The notes: generated by a model from the sequence alone, not told the origin. A stretch of 64,000 nucleotides of DNA from Erythrobacter sp. HL-111 (GCF_900105095.1 NZ_LT629743.1:1674001-1738000), one strand, 5' to 3'; counted from the stretch's first letter, positions 39,008-47,344 are shown. A program made the numbers and translations.

Positions 39008-39081
39008 TGGGGGCACCTGCATATCGCTTCGCGGCCAGTGCCCCCAAAAGTGCCCCCAAGTATGCTGATTTCTGGGGGCAC
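39008..39081. promoter_or_regulatory. Four 9-base repeats, putative integrase arm-type sites
   Basis: TGGGGGCAC occurs at 39008-39016 and 39073-39081, and its reverse complement GTGCCCCCA at 39038-39046 and 39050-39058. All four lie within 75 bases immediately upstream of the integrase start and between it and the tRNA-Thr attachment end. Spacing and orientation fit arm-type binding sites for the integrase N-terminal domain, and also self-repression of its promoter. Confidence 0.6.
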
Positions 39082-39172
39082 CAGCAGGAACAAAGAGCGC
39101 CGCCGGGAACCGATATATCCCGCAAAAACGGCAGAATTTCAAGGCTTCTGGGAATGTCTGGAAACAGGTGCG

Positions 39173-39248
39173 TGGTGCCGCTTACGTGACTCGAACACGT
39201 GACCCCATCATTACGAATGATGTGCTCTACCAACTGAGCTAAAGCGGC
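39173..39248 (-). tRNA. tRNA-Thr (anticodon CGT)
   Basis: The reverse complement folds as a tRNA. The acceptor is GCCGCTT with AAGCGGC, the D-arm TAGCTCAGTTGGTAGAGC, the anticodon arm ATCATTCGTAATGAT with CGT, the T-arm CACGTGTTCGAGTCACGTA, and the 3' end an encoded ACCA. Its 3' end faces the integrase gene and is the probable integration target of the island. The gene is intact. Confidence 0.95.
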
Positions 39249-39286
39249 ATCGGCGGGGCGGGTGCCCCTTGGACTTGCACCAGATC

Positions 39287-39360
39287 TGGAGGCCCGAGCC
39301 GGAATCGAACCGGCGTATACGGATTTGCAGTCCGCTGCGTCACCACTCCGCCATCGGGCC
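39287..39360 (-). tRNA. tRNA-Cys (anticodon GCA)
   Basis: The reverse complement gives the acceptor GGCCCGA with TCGGGCC, a D-arm with GGCGGAGTGGTGACGC, the anticodon arm GGACTGCAAATCC with GCA, the T-arm GCCGGTTCGATTCCGGC, and an encoded TCCA 3' end. It lies 38 bases upstream of tRNA-Thr on the same strand, so both may be one transcript. Confidence 0.95.
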
Positions 39361-39551
39361 GGCCTGCCCCGGGCAAGACGCGGCTTGCCCGGACAGAGCG
39401 CGGCACCTAGCGATTCGCCGCGGCAAAGGCAATGCGCCATTCGCACCCGGTGCGGCGCATCGACGAAACCGCGCGAGCCGCAAGCGATCGGCGCGACCTT
39501 CCGCAACGTCACTCTGGACCCCCGCGGCGCGGCGCGCCAAAGACCCTGCCC

Positions 39552-40331
39552 ATGACGATCGCAAGCCTGCTCGAGCCCGTGGACGGCAAGCCCGGAGCGC
39601 GCCGCCTGACCCATGCCGACGAATGGATGCAGGGGCGCACGCTCTATGGCGGGGCCTCCGCCCTCATCGCCTTCACCATGGCGCAGCGCGCCTTTGCCGG
39701 CCTGCCGCCGCTGCGCGCCGGGCAGATCGGCTTTGTCGCGCCGGTGGGCGAGGACATCGAGCTCTCCGCCGAAATGGTGCGCGAGGGGCGCAACGTCACG
39801 CAGGTCCGCAGCGAAATCCGCTGCGGCGGGCGGCTCGCGCTGACCGCCTTCTGGCTGTTCGCCGCGGAGCGCCCCGCGAACGCCCGGCGGGAGGCCGATC
39901 CGCCCGCCGACTGGCCCGGTCCGCCGGATCAGAACGCGCAGGCGATGAAGGGCGAAGGGCCTTCCTTCATCCGCAACAATTTCGAACTGCGCTTCGGCCA
40001 GGCCAAGGACGCGGACCACGGCGCGACGGTCCGGCGCTGGGCGCGGCTGACCGGCGATCACGGGCTCGATCCGGTGAGCCGGCTGGTGCTGATGGGCGAC
40101 GTCATGCCGCCGGGCGCGATGCGGATCATGGATCGCGCGGGGCCGATCAGCTCGATCAACTGGTCGTTCAACGTGCTCGACCCCGAATCGCGTTCGGAAG
40201 GCGGGTGGTACCTTGCCGAGAACGCGAGCCAGCACGCGGATGCGGGCTATTCCGCGGAACGGCTGCGGATGTGGGACAGCGCGGGCCGGCAGGTGCTCGA
40301 CGGGATCCAGTGCGTGGCGGTGTTCGGCTAG
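39552..40331 (+). CDS. Acyl-CoA thioesterase family protein (double hotdog, TesB-like)
   Basis: The protein (259 residues) reads as two hotdog domains. The first (~residues 10-105) has GRTLYGGASALIAFTMAQRAF and LRAGQIGFVAPVGEDIELSAEMVREGRN. The second (~140-259) has WARLTG, INWSFNVLDPES and GWYLAENAS. This matches TesB-like or acyl-CoA thioesterase 2-type proteins. The substrate is unknown. The ATG at 39552 is chosen because residues before it are translated intergenic DNA. Confidence 0.78.
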   Translation: MTIASLLEPVDGKPGARRLTHADEWMQGRTLYGGASALIAFTMAQRAFAGLPPLRAGQIGFVAPVGEDIELSAEMVREGRNVTQVRSEIRCGGRLALTAFWLFAAERPANARREADPPADWPGPPDQNAQAMKGEGPSFIRNNFELRFGQAKDADHGATVRRWARLTGDHGLDPVSRLVLMGDVMPPGAMRIMDRAGPISSINWSFNVLDPESRSEGGWYLAENASQHADAGYSAERLRMWDSAGRQVLDGIQCVAVFG

Positions 40332-40355
40332 GACGCGGCCGCACGGTCCGGCGCT

Positions 40356-41234
40356 TCAGCCGTCGGTGAAATCGGGCCTGCGCTTCTGCATCGCGGCCAT
40401 CACCGCCTCGACCTGGTTCGGGGTGCGCATGATCGCCTCCTGCTCGACGCTTTCGGCCAGCAGGATCTCGTCGGCGGACCGTTCGGTCATCGCCTCCTGC
40501 AGGCGCTTGGCAGCGCGGATCGCGTCAGGGTTGCGGTTGGCGATCGTCTCGGCGAGTTCGAGCGCGCGGGCCAGCGGATCATCGGACAGTTCGGTCGCAA
40601 GGCCGATCTCGCGCGCCTCGGCTCCGGTGAATTCCCGATTGGTATAGATCAGTTCGCGCAGCACGTCGTCCCGCACGAGGCCGCGCCACAGGGCATAGCC
40701 GCCCATGTCGGGGACGAGCCCCCACTTGAGCTCCATGATCGCCATGCGCGTATCGGGGTGGACGATGCGGATGTCCGCCCCGCTCGCGATCTGGAGGCCG
40801 CCGCCGAAGCACACGCCGTGGACCGCCGCGATCACCGGCACGGCGAGCTTGCGCCACTGCATCGCGACCTGCTGGAAGGGATTGGCATTGCCGTGGGTGC
40901 GCTCGGTCAGCGGCCGGGCATCGGACGACGGGGCCTTGGTGAAGTTCGACAGGTCGAGCCCGGCGCAGAACGCCCTGCCTTCGCCCGAAAGGACGACGAC
41001 GCGCACGCCCTTCATCGTCCCGAGCCGCTCGCCCGCGTCGATGATCGCCTCGAACATGGCAGGGTCGAGCGCGTTCATCTTGTCCGCGCGGGTGAGGCGG
41101 ACGTGGGCGACGCCGCTGTCGGAAAGGTCGATCGCGATGCGGGGCGCTGCCGGGGTGTCGACGGCAGCCGGTTCGGCGCCTGCGGCGTTCGGGGCAACGC
41201 CCGTGCTGGCAGTCGTGGTGGGGGTGTCGGTCAC
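40356..41234 (-). CDS. Enoyl-CoA hydratase/isomerase family protein
   Basis: The protein (292 residues) is a crotonase with an extra ~30-residue Ala/Thr/Pro-rich N-terminus. Motifs include VRLTRADKMNALD (~residue 45), GRAFCAGLDLSNF (~88), HGVCFGGGLQIASGADIRI (~140) and MELKWGLVPDMGGYALW (~167). The presence of both oxyanion-hole glycines suggests an active CoA enzyme. The substrate cannot be assigned. It stands alone, convergent with the thioesterase. Confidence 0.85.
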   Translation of the reverse strand: MTDTPTTTASTGVAPNAAGAEPAAVDTPAAPRIAIDLSDSGVAHVRLTRADKMNALDPAMFEAIIDAGERLGTMKGVRVVVLSGEGRAFCAGLDLSNFTKAPSSDARPLTERTHGNANPFQQVAMQWRKLAVPVIAAVHGVCFGGGLQIASGADIRIVHPDTRMAIMELKWGLVPDMGGYALWRGLVRDDVLRELIYTNREFTGAEAREIGLATELSDDPLARALELAETIANRNPDAIRAAKRLQEAMTERSADEILLAESVEQEAIMRTPNQVEAVMAAMQKRRPDFTDG

Positions 41235-41297
41235 GGATCCCTCGATTCTGGTCGTCTGGTCGATCCGCGCGAAGGTGCAGGATCGGCCGGGCGCTGT

Positions 41298-41750
41298 CTA
41301 CCCGGCGCGCGCTGGCCGCGGCGGGGGTGCGGCGGCGAGCGCGGCGGCGCAGGGTCCGTCCGGCGCATCGAGGAAATGGCCGCCGCGCGCATCGGCCGCG
41401 ATCATCCTCGAAAGGCCGAAGGGCGCGAGCTTGGCGCGGATCCGCGCGACGCGGAGCGCAAGCAGCCCGCCGCATTCGCGCCCCGGCCGCACGCACCGCC
41501 GGGCGGCGGGTGGAGTGGCCGGCGGAGGGGCCGGCGGATAGCCCAGCAAGTGGCGCCGGGTAAGGCGTTCCCCCGGCTTCCGGGCGAGCCGCCAGAGCAG
41601 TTCGAATTCGCGCGGACGAAGGCCGAGCCAGCAAGCCTCGACCCGCCCGTCGCGGTGGACGAGATCGAGCCTGACCTCCCCCGCCTCGAGGAAGCGCGGG
41701 ATGCGCGTGTCGGCGTCGGGGAACGGCACGGCCGGTTCCTCCGCGGTCAC
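41298..41750 (-). CDS. Winged-helix (OmpR/PhoB-type) DNA-binding protein coupled to a RadC-like gene
   Basis: The protein (150 residues) starts at a GTG overlapping the RadC-like stop (GTGA). The start of the OmpR-type effector domain is clear (LGLRPREFELLWRLARKPGERLTRRHLLG), as is its end (VARIRAKLAPFGLSRMIAADARGGHFLDAP). The part between them, where the alpha-loop and the front of the recognition helix should be, is a Pro/Ala/Arg-rich run (YPPAPPPATPPAARR). This suggests degeneration or compensated frameshifts. No receiver domain is present. Confidence 0.65.
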   Translation of the reverse strand: MTAEEPAVPFPDADTRIPRFLEAGEVRLDLVHRDGRVEACWLGLRPREFELLWRLARKPGERLTRRHLLGYPPAPPPATPPAARRCVRPGRECGGLLALRVARIRAKLAPFGLSRMIAADARGGHFLDAPDGPCAAALAAAPPPRPARAG

Positions 41751-42229
41751 AGCAGCCCCCCTGCACGCATGGAAAAGACGCTCCTGCGGGTAATCACGAG
41801 GTGGTCGAGCAATTCGATGTCGAGCGCCGCGCCCACCGCGCCGAGCCGGCGGGTGGCGGCGATGTCGGTCGCGGAAGGGCGGCAATCGCCGGAGGGGTGG
41901 TTGTGGGCGACGACGATGCCGGCGGTTCCCAGTTCGAGCGCGCGGGAGAACACGCAGCGCATCCGCAGGACAAGCGCCTGCCCGCAGCCCCTGCCGAAGC
42001 CGGCATCGCCGAGATAGGCGTTGCTGCGGTCGAGGAAGATCGCGTGGAAGCGCTCTTCCTCGCCTTCCGCCGCGATGAGGCTGCGGCGCAGGTGGTCGAT
42101 CAGGGCCGCGACATGAGCCTCGCGCGGATCGGTCCGCGGTTCGATGCTGGGGTCGGGGCGGGGATCGGGGCGTGGCGGCGCCCCCGGCCTGACCGGTTGC
42201 AGGCTTCTGCGCGCGAGCTGGGCGATCAT
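41747..42229 (-). CDS. RadC-like JAB-domain protein lacking the HhH part
   Basis: The protein (160 residues) contains the JAMM metal-binding motif HNHPSGDCRPSATD (His-x-His...Ser...Asp, ~residues 110-123) of the RadC/YeeS family. It also has LDRSNAYLGD and LVITRRSVFSMR. A standard RadC has ~225 residues with an N-terminal helix-hairpin-helix; here the N-terminus is a short Pro/Arg-rich tail. The function of RadC proteins is not settled; metal-dependent peptidase-like activity is possible. It overlaps the upstream membrane gene and the downstream winged-helix gene by 4 bases each. Confidence 0.78.
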   Translation of the reverse strand: MIAQLARRSLQPVRPGAPPRPDPRPDPSIEPRTDPREAHVAALIDHLRRSLIAAEGEEERFHAIFLDRSNAYLGDAGFGRGCGQALVLRMRCVFSRALELGTAGIVVAHNHPSGDCRPSATDIAATRRLGAVGAALDIELLDHLVITRRSVFSMRAGGLL

Positions 42230-42795
42230 CGCTCCGCCCTGCCTCCCCGCGCGGGCCACAGCGCGGCCGCGGCCGCCTTCCACCCGGCGACCCGCGCGAC
42301 GAAGGGAAGCGGGCGGCCATTGCGGCCGGTGCGCCAGTCGCGATAGGCGCCGTATTCGCGCCTGCGCAGGACATGGAGGATCAGGCCCGCGCCGAGCAGC
42401 AGGAGCTGGGCCCAGCCGGGCGCGATCACCATGGTCGCATAGGCCACCGGGGAAATCACGTCGGCGAGCGCGCGCGCGATATGGGCCGTGACGGCAAGCA
42501 GCTGGGTCCCGGCAATCCACAGCGTGTAATTTCGATTGGCGTAGAGCGCGATCATTACCCAGGCGACGCAAGCGACGAGATCGGTCGAGGCGAGGAACGG
42601 GTCCACATCGAACAATCGGTATCCCTCGCCGAAAACCGCTCGGCGAATTTGCGTGGCGATCTCGAACAGCAAAAGCCATGTCGCCGCCACCGCCTTTTCC
42701 GGCCCACCACCCCAGATGAACGCGGCAATACACAGGCTGAAGGCCAGAAAGTCCTGCACGATCGAACGGTGGTCGGAAAAGAGCGGTTCAAGCAT
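42226..42795 (-). CDS. Uncharacterised membrane protein
   Basis: The protein (189 residues) has about five hydrophobic segments (FLAFSLCIAAFIWGG, VAATWLLLFEIA, LVACVAWVMIALYA, GTQLLAVTAHIA, WAQLLLLGAGLILHV) and a basic C-terminal tail. I do not recognise a family. Its stop overlaps the RadC-like start (ATGA), and the upstream 115-residue gene ends 14 bases before it, so it belongs to the same transcript. Confidence 0.65.
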   Translation of the reverse strand: MLEPLFSDHRSIVQDFLAFSLCIAAFIWGGGPEKAVAATWLLLFEIATQIRRAVFGEGYRLFDVDPFLASTDLVACVAWVMIALYANRNYTLWIAGTQLLAVTAHIARALADVISPVAYATMVIAPGWAQLLLLGAGLILHVLRRREYGAYRDWRTGRNGRPLPFVARVAGWKAAAAALWPARGGRAER

Positions 42796-42808
42796 TGCGG
42801 TCAGTGGA

Positions 42809-43156
42809 TCAGGCGTCGGCGGTGACCGCCGCCTTCGGTTCCTCAGCGAGTTCGAGCGCCTGCGGCACCCGTTCGGTCTTGATGTCGTCGCCGGCCATGG
42901 TCTCGCGGGCGACCTTGTTCAGTTCCTCGTGCACGCGCAAGAGGCTGTTGGACATCGCCAGGGCCTGGCCTTCGGCCTGGGACAGCCGAATGAGCGCGCT
43001 CTGGCCGGTCGTCACTTCGACCGCCGGATTCTGGCGCGCGGCCAGCATGGCCTGGCGCAGGCGGGCGCAGGCGATCATGGATTCGTCGGCGAGCGCTTCG
43101 GCTTCGCGGAGCAGCTTCTTGATCTTGAGAGCGTCGGTGCGGATACGGTCGGTCAT
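42809..43156 (-). CDS. Hypothetical helical protein
   Basis: The protein (115 residues) is predicted to be nearly all helical: ALKIKKLLREAEALADESMIACARLRQAMLAARQ, then SQAEGQALAMSNSLLRVHEELNKVARE. It ends in an acidic tail. No membrane segment and no known domain are seen. It lies between the LuxR-type regulator and the membrane protein on the same strand with short gaps. Confidence 0.6.
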   Translation of the reverse strand: MTDRIRTDALKIKKLLREAEALADESMIACARLRQAMLAARQNPAVEVTTGQSALIRLSQAEGQALAMSNSLLRVHEELNKVARETMAGDDIKTERVPQALELAEEPKAAVTADA

Positions 43157-43186
43157 GGTTCATTCTCCGAACCCGTCCAGTGCTCC

Positions 43187-43804
43187 TCAGGACAGGCCCT
43201 GTTCATCCACGGGGACGGCAGCCCGCCCGTCCAATGCCTCGCTGATCGTCACCGCCGCCGTCACCGTCAGGACGACCGCCGCAAGGCAGCCGAAAGCGAT
43301 GCCGACAATGGCCACGAGCCGAAACAGGACGGCGTTCTCGCCATCGAGCAACCCGGGGACGACCTTCGGCTCCTTCGGTTTGAGCCATGGCGCCTGTTCC
43401 ATCAGCGGCATGACATCGTTCATCACGAGTTCGCCGTGGTCGACCCGGCCCTGACCATCGGGATCGACCTCGATTTCGCCTACCTGACTTTTCCTGAATG
43501 AAGATTTGCTCAACCCCGCAAGGTCGCCCGGCGCGCGGTCCTGCCGGGTGGCGGGGTCGGCCTCGTCCGGCGCTGCCCGCTCGGATTCGGGCAGGCTCGC
43601 GCGATAGCTCTCGACGAGATCGCCGAGGTTTTCGGCACTGTAGATATCCTTCAGGGCGCGGATGTGCTGGTTCACGCGGGTCTCGGAAACGCCGAGTTCC
43701 TGCGCGATGACCTTGATCGGAACGCGGCGGTCGATCCGCTCCATGACAGCCTGCTGCCTTTCGGTCAGCGGTCGCAAGGGCCCGGTTGACATCCGATCTA
43801 CCAT
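43187..43804 (-). CDS. LuxR-type HTH regulator with a C-terminal membrane anchor
   Basis: The protein (205 residues) has a LuxR/GerE-like helix-turn-helix at residues ~10-65 (LTERQQAVMERIDRRVPIKVIAQELGVSETRVNQHIRALKDIY). A variable acidic linker follows, and one transmembrane helix near the C-terminus (LFRLVAIVGIAFGCLAAVVLTVTAAV, ~residues 160-185). A membrane-tethered DNA-binding protein of this layout has no input domain in view. Starts at 43804 and 43792 are both possible. Confidence 0.72.
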   Translation of the reverse strand: MVDRMSTGPLRPLTERQQAVMERIDRRVPIKVIAQELGVSETRVNQHIRALKDIYSAENLGDLVESYRASLPESERAAPDEADPATRQDRAPGDLAGLSKSSFRKSQVGEIEVDPDGQGRVDHGELVMNDVMPLMEQAPWLKPKEPKVVPGLLDGENAVLFRLVAIVGIAFGCLAAVVLTVTAAVTISEALDGRAAVPVDEQGLS

Positions 43805-43937
43805 ATCCTGACCATTACATGGCCTACGGCCCGTAATCCCTTTCTTTCCCTCACGACCCGATCGCAGGACGGCTAACGCGGGCTGGCGCGGCTCGTCCGT
43901 CCTCCTGTGCAGGCGAAGGCGCCCCGCCGATTCCCGC

Positions 43938-45122
43938 TCATGCCGCCACCTGCGAGAGATAGCGTTTGATGTTGCGCGCCGCCTGGCGCAGGCGCTGCTC
44001 GTTTTCGACCATGGCGATCCGCACATAGCCCTCGCCCTTCTCGCCGTAGCCGACGCCGGGCGCGACCGCGACCTTTGCCTCGGTCAGCAATTGCTTGGAG
44101 AATTCGAGGCTCCCCAGATGGGCGAGCTGCGGCGGCAGCGGGGCCCAGGCGAACATCGAGGCGGCGGGCGGCGGGATGTCCCAGCCCGCCCTGCCGAACG
44201 CATCGACCATCACGTCGCGCCGCTTGCGGTAGAGTTCGCGGTTCTGCTCGACGATGTCCTGCGGCCCGTTCAGCGCCGCGCAGGCCGCCGCCTGGATCGG
44301 CGTGAAGGCGCCGTAGTCGAGATAGGACTTCACCCGCGTCATCGCCGCGACCAGCGCCTTGTTGCCGACCGCGAAGCCCATCCGCCAGCCGGCCATGGAA
44401 TAGGTCTTGGACATCGAGGTGAATTCGACCGCCACCTCCTTCGCGCCTTCGACCTGCATGATCGAAGGGGTCGGCTTGCCGTCGAAATAGAGTTCGGAAT
44501 AGGCGAGGTCGGACAGCACCCAGACTTCGTTCTCGCGCGCCCAGGCGACGAGCCTTTCGTAGAAGGCGAGATCGACCGTCTCCGCCGTGGGGTTCGAAGG
44601 ATAGCTCACGACCAGCACGGTCGGGCGCGGCACGGTGAAATGCATCGCGGAGTCGAGCGAGCGCCAATACGCCTCGTCCGGTGTCGTCGGGACCGAACGG
44701 ATCGTCGCGCCCGCGATGATGAAGCCGAAGGTGTGGATCGGGTAGGACGGATTGGGCGCCAGCACCACGTCGCCCGGCGCGGTGATCGCGTTGGCGAGGC
44801 TCGCGAGGCCCTCCTTGGAACCCATGGTGACGACCACTTCGGTTTCGGGATCGAGTTCAACCCCGAAACGGCGGGCGTAATAATTCGCCTGCGCGCGGCG
44901 GAGCCCGGGAATGCCCTTGGACTGCGAATAACCGTGCGCGTCGGGCTTGGCCGCGACCTCGCACAGCTTGTCGATGACGTGCTGCGGAGGCGGCTGATCG
45001 GGATTGCCCATGCCCAGGTCGATGATGTCCTCGCCCGCCCGGCGCGCCGCGTGCCGCATCGCGTTGACCTCGGCTATGACATAGGGCGGCAGCCGCTTGA
45101 TGCGGTAGAATTGATCGTTCAT
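43938..45122 (-). CDS. alaC: Class I/II aminotransferase, AlaC-like
   Basis: The protein (394 residues) has PLP-enzyme motifs: DLGMGNPDQPPPQHV (~residue 35), GYSQSKGIPGLRRA (~65), VVSYPSNPTAETVD (~170) and the PLP lysine in SMSKTYSMAGWRMGF (~232). The start MNDQFYRIKRLPPYVIAEVN and overall motif order match the AlaC/YfdZ alanine-glutamate aminotransferases. A related diaminopimelate aminotransferase role cannot be excluded. It is divergent from phaC across a 130-base promoter region. Confidence 0.85.
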   Translation of the reverse strand: MNDQFYRIKRLPPYVIAEVNAMRHAARRAGEDIIDLGMGNPDQPPPQHVIDKLCEVAAKPDAHGYSQSKGIPGLRRAQANYYARRFGVELDPETEVVVTMGSKEGLASLANAITAPGDVVLAPNPSYPIHTFGFIIAGATIRSVPTTPDEAYWRSLDSAMHFTVPRPTVLVVSYPSNPTAETVDLAFYERLVAWARENEVWVLSDLAYSELYFDGKPTPSIMQVEGAKEVAVEFTSMSKTYSMAGWRMGFAVGNKALVAAMTRVKSYLDYGAFTPIQAAACAALNGPQDIVEQNRELYRKRRDVMVDAFGRAGWDIPPPAASMFAWAPLPPQLAHLGSLEFSKQLLTEAKVAVAPGVGYGEKGEGYVRIAMVENEQRLRQAARNIKRYLSQVAA

Positions 45123-45253
45123 TCCATGTCCGGGCATTAATGCTGCGATTTTCGCGTTGCGTGGGCAAAAATCAGCCTAGGACATTATCTGTCGAAGTGG
45201 AAAGCCGTTTTCGCTAGGATCGGTGGGGCGCGCTGAGGAGGACATTCGCAGTC

Positions 45254-47200
45254 ATGGCCGATCACGACCCGAACGAAAAGTCACCCGGGGAACCCGGCAG
45301 CAACGCCGTGGAGGCCTTTCTCGACATGCAGGGCGCGGCGATGCGCGAAATGCTCGCGGGCGCCTTTGCCGGGGCGGGCGGAAACGACGCGTCGCTGGCG
45401 GCGATGTTCCCTCAAGGCATCGAGGCGGGCGAGCTTGCCGACTGGACCAGGGCCAGCACGCAATTGCAGCGGATGTGGCTCGATTTCGCGACGCACCAGG
45501 CGAGCGAGGCGGCGGCGAAGGCATCGGCGGGCACGAACCTGATGGACCCCGCGCAATGGATGGTGATCTCCCAGTCGATGCTCGCCCACATGCCCAAAGG
45601 CCTGTTCGAGGCGCAGGGCAAGCTCGCCGAGGAGACGCTGCAATTGTGGCAGGGCATGGCGGCGAGCTTCATGGCAGGCGCGCCCGGCGGGGCGGCCGCG
45701 AACGACGGCGAGCGCGCGCCCGAACTGCCGCGGCAGGACCGGCGATTCGCCGACCCGGCGTGGCGCGAACATCCCGCCTTCGCGCTGATGCACCAGACCT
45801 ACCTGATGCTCGCCGACTATTTCAAAGGCACCGTCCGGGCGATGGACGGGCTCGACCGCGAAAAGCGCCAGCAGCTCGAATTCGCGGTGAACGCTCTGGC
45901 CGAAGCGATGAGCCCGGGCAATTTCCTGCTCACGAACCCGGTCGTGCTGAAACGCACGGTGGAGACGCGCGGGCAGAATCTGGTGCGCGGGATGCAGCAC
46001 CTCATCAACGACCTGAAGCGCGGCCAGCTCACCCACACCGATCCCGAGGCCTTCACGCTCGGAGAGAACCTCGCCGCGACGCCGGGCAAGGTCGTGCACG
46101 AAACCCCGCTCTACCAGCTGATCCAGTATTCGCCCTCGACCGCGGAGGTCTACGAGGTCCCGCTGGTGGTGTTCCCGCCGTGGATCAACCGCTTCTACAT
46201 TCTCGATCTCAGTCCCAGGAAAAGTTTCATCAAGTGGGCGGTCGACCAGGGCATCACGATGTTCGTGGTCAGCTGGAAATCGGCCGACGAAAGCCTCGCC
46301 GACGTGGTGTGGGACGATTACATCCGCGCCCAGATCGAAGCGATCGACCATATCCGGGATCGGCTTGCGGTGCCCCATGTCCACACGATCGGCTATTGCG
46401 TCGCGGGCACGACGCTCGCCGCGACGCTCGCGATCCTCGCCCGGCGGGGCGAAGCGGACAAGGTGAAGAGCGCGACCTTCTTCACCGCGCAGGTCGATTT
46501 CGAGAAATCGGGCGATCTCAAGCATTTCATCGACGATGGCCAGCTCGAGATGATCGGCCAGCTTTCCCCGCAGGGCTATCTCGACGGGCGCTATCTCGCC
46601 GCGACCTTCAACGCGCTGAGGGCCAAGGACCTGATCTGGAACTACGTCGTCAACAACTACCTGCTGGGAGAGGACTACCCCGCCTTCGACCTGCTCCACT
46701 GGAACGGCGACGTCACCAACCTCCCGGCTCGCTGGCACAACGAATACCTGCGCGACCTCTATCGCGACAACAAGCTGGTCGTGCCCGACGCGCTGTCCGC
46801 CGACGGGACGCCGATCGACCTCACCCGGGTGGCAACGCCGAGCTTCGTGCAGGCGGGCCGCGAGGATCACATCGCCCCGCCCGAAAGCGTGTGGCGGATC
46901 ACCGACCATTTCACCGGGCCGGTGGAATTCCTGCTCGCCGGGTCGGGCCACATCGCGGGCGTCGTCAATCCGCCGGCGGCGAACAAGTACCAGTACTGGA
47001 CCGGGGACTCCTCGGCCGGCTCGCTCCAGGCCTTCATCGACAGCGCCGAGGAGCATCCGGGAAGCTGGTGGCCGCACTGGCACGCATGGCTCGACCGGCA
47101 GGCGCCGGGCAAGGTCAAGGCGAGCGGCAAGCGCAAGCCGGGCGGGCGCGGCGACAAGGTGATCGAGGACGCGCCGGGACGATACGTCAAGACGCGCTGA
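45254..47200 (+). CDS. phaC: Class I poly(3-hydroxyalkanoate) synthase
   Basis: The protein (648 residues) shows the N-terminal PhaC_N domain (LLTNPVVLKRTVETRGQNLVRGMQ, ~220) and an alpha/beta hydrolase domain with the lipase-like box GYCVAG holding nucleophile Cys382. VFPPWINRFYILDLSPRKSFIKW and NWNGD-like HWNGDVTNLP are also typical. The catalytic Asp (~REDHIAPP) and His (GSGHIAGVVNPP) are present. It polymerises 3-hydroxyacyl-CoA into PHA storage polyester. GAGGAGG precedes the ATG. Confidence 0.96.
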   Translation: MADHDPNEKSPGEPGSNAVEAFLDMQGAAMREMLAGAFAGAGGNDASLAAMFPQGIEAGELADWTRASTQLQRMWLDFATHQASEAAAKASAGTNLMDPAQWMVISQSMLAHMPKGLFEAQGKLAEETLQLWQGMAASFMAGAPGGAAANDGERAPELPRQDRRFADPAWREHPAFALMHQTYLMLADYFKGTVRAMDGLDREKRQQLEFAVNALAEAMSPGNFLLTNPVVLKRTVETRGQNLVRGMQHLINDLKRGQLTHTDPEAFTLGENLAATPGKVVHETPLYQLIQYSPSTAEVYEVPLVVFPPWINRFYILDLSPRKSFIKWAVDQGITMFVVSWKSADESLADVVWDDYIRAQIEAIDHIRDRLAVPHVHTIGYCVAGTTLAATLAILARRGEADKVKSATFFTAQVDFEKSGDLKHFIDDGQLEMIGQLSPQGYLDGRYLAATFNALRAKDLIWNYVVNNYLLGEDYPAFDLLHWNGDVTNLPARWHNEYLRDLYRDNKLVVPDALSADGTPIDLTRVATPSFVQAGREDHIAPPESVWRITDHFTGPVEFLLAGSGHIAGVVNPPAANKYQYWTGDSSAGSLQAFIDSAEEHPGSWWPHWHAWLDRQAPGKVKASGKRKPGGRGDKVIEDAPGRYVKTR

Positions 47201-47265
47201 CGATTGGCCGCCGGGCGACCTTCCCGGGGTGTTTCGAACGCGATTCCAGCAGCCTGCGCGCTTTA

Positions 47266-47326
47266 TTGTGCGCTGCACAAAAACCGCTTGACTTCGGCGG
47301 CGGCCCTGCCTATTTTGTGCAGTGCA
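47266..47326 (+). promoter_or_regulatory. Phasin promoter with two PhaR-like operator boxes
   Basis: A sigma70-like promoter TTGACT (47288) and TATTTT (47311) with a 17-base spacer lies ahead of the phasin gene. TTGTGCGCTGCACAA, a perfect palindrome, sits just upstream (47266-47280), and a second TGC-N3-GCA box (TTGTGCAGTGCAACA, from 47315) lies at the -10 and start point. TGC-N3/4-GCA is the kind of site described for PhaR, the PHA-sensing repressor. No phaR gene is in the window. Confidence 0.7.
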
Positions 47327-47344
47327 ACATGACGCGAGGCTGAA

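Larger units (their letters stand above)
36798..39172. mobile_element. Remnant of an integrative island anchored at tRNA-Thr
   Basis: This stretch holds a primase-like fragment, an AlpA-type small regulator and a P4-type tyrosine integrase whose gene starts ~165 bases from the 3' end of tRNA-Thr(CGT). It is the classic arrangement of a tRNA-targeted island. Base composition is visibly lower in GC than the surroundings. The distal attachment site is not found; the far side was probably removed with the front of the RND operon by an IS-linked deletion. About 280 bases (37500-37776) and 180 bases (37090-37271) inside hold no recognisable gene. Confidence 0.75.

Noticed and set aside
45281..47278. 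665-residue minus-strand open frame opposite phaC
   Set aside because: Shadow of phaC; no domain and antisense-type composition.
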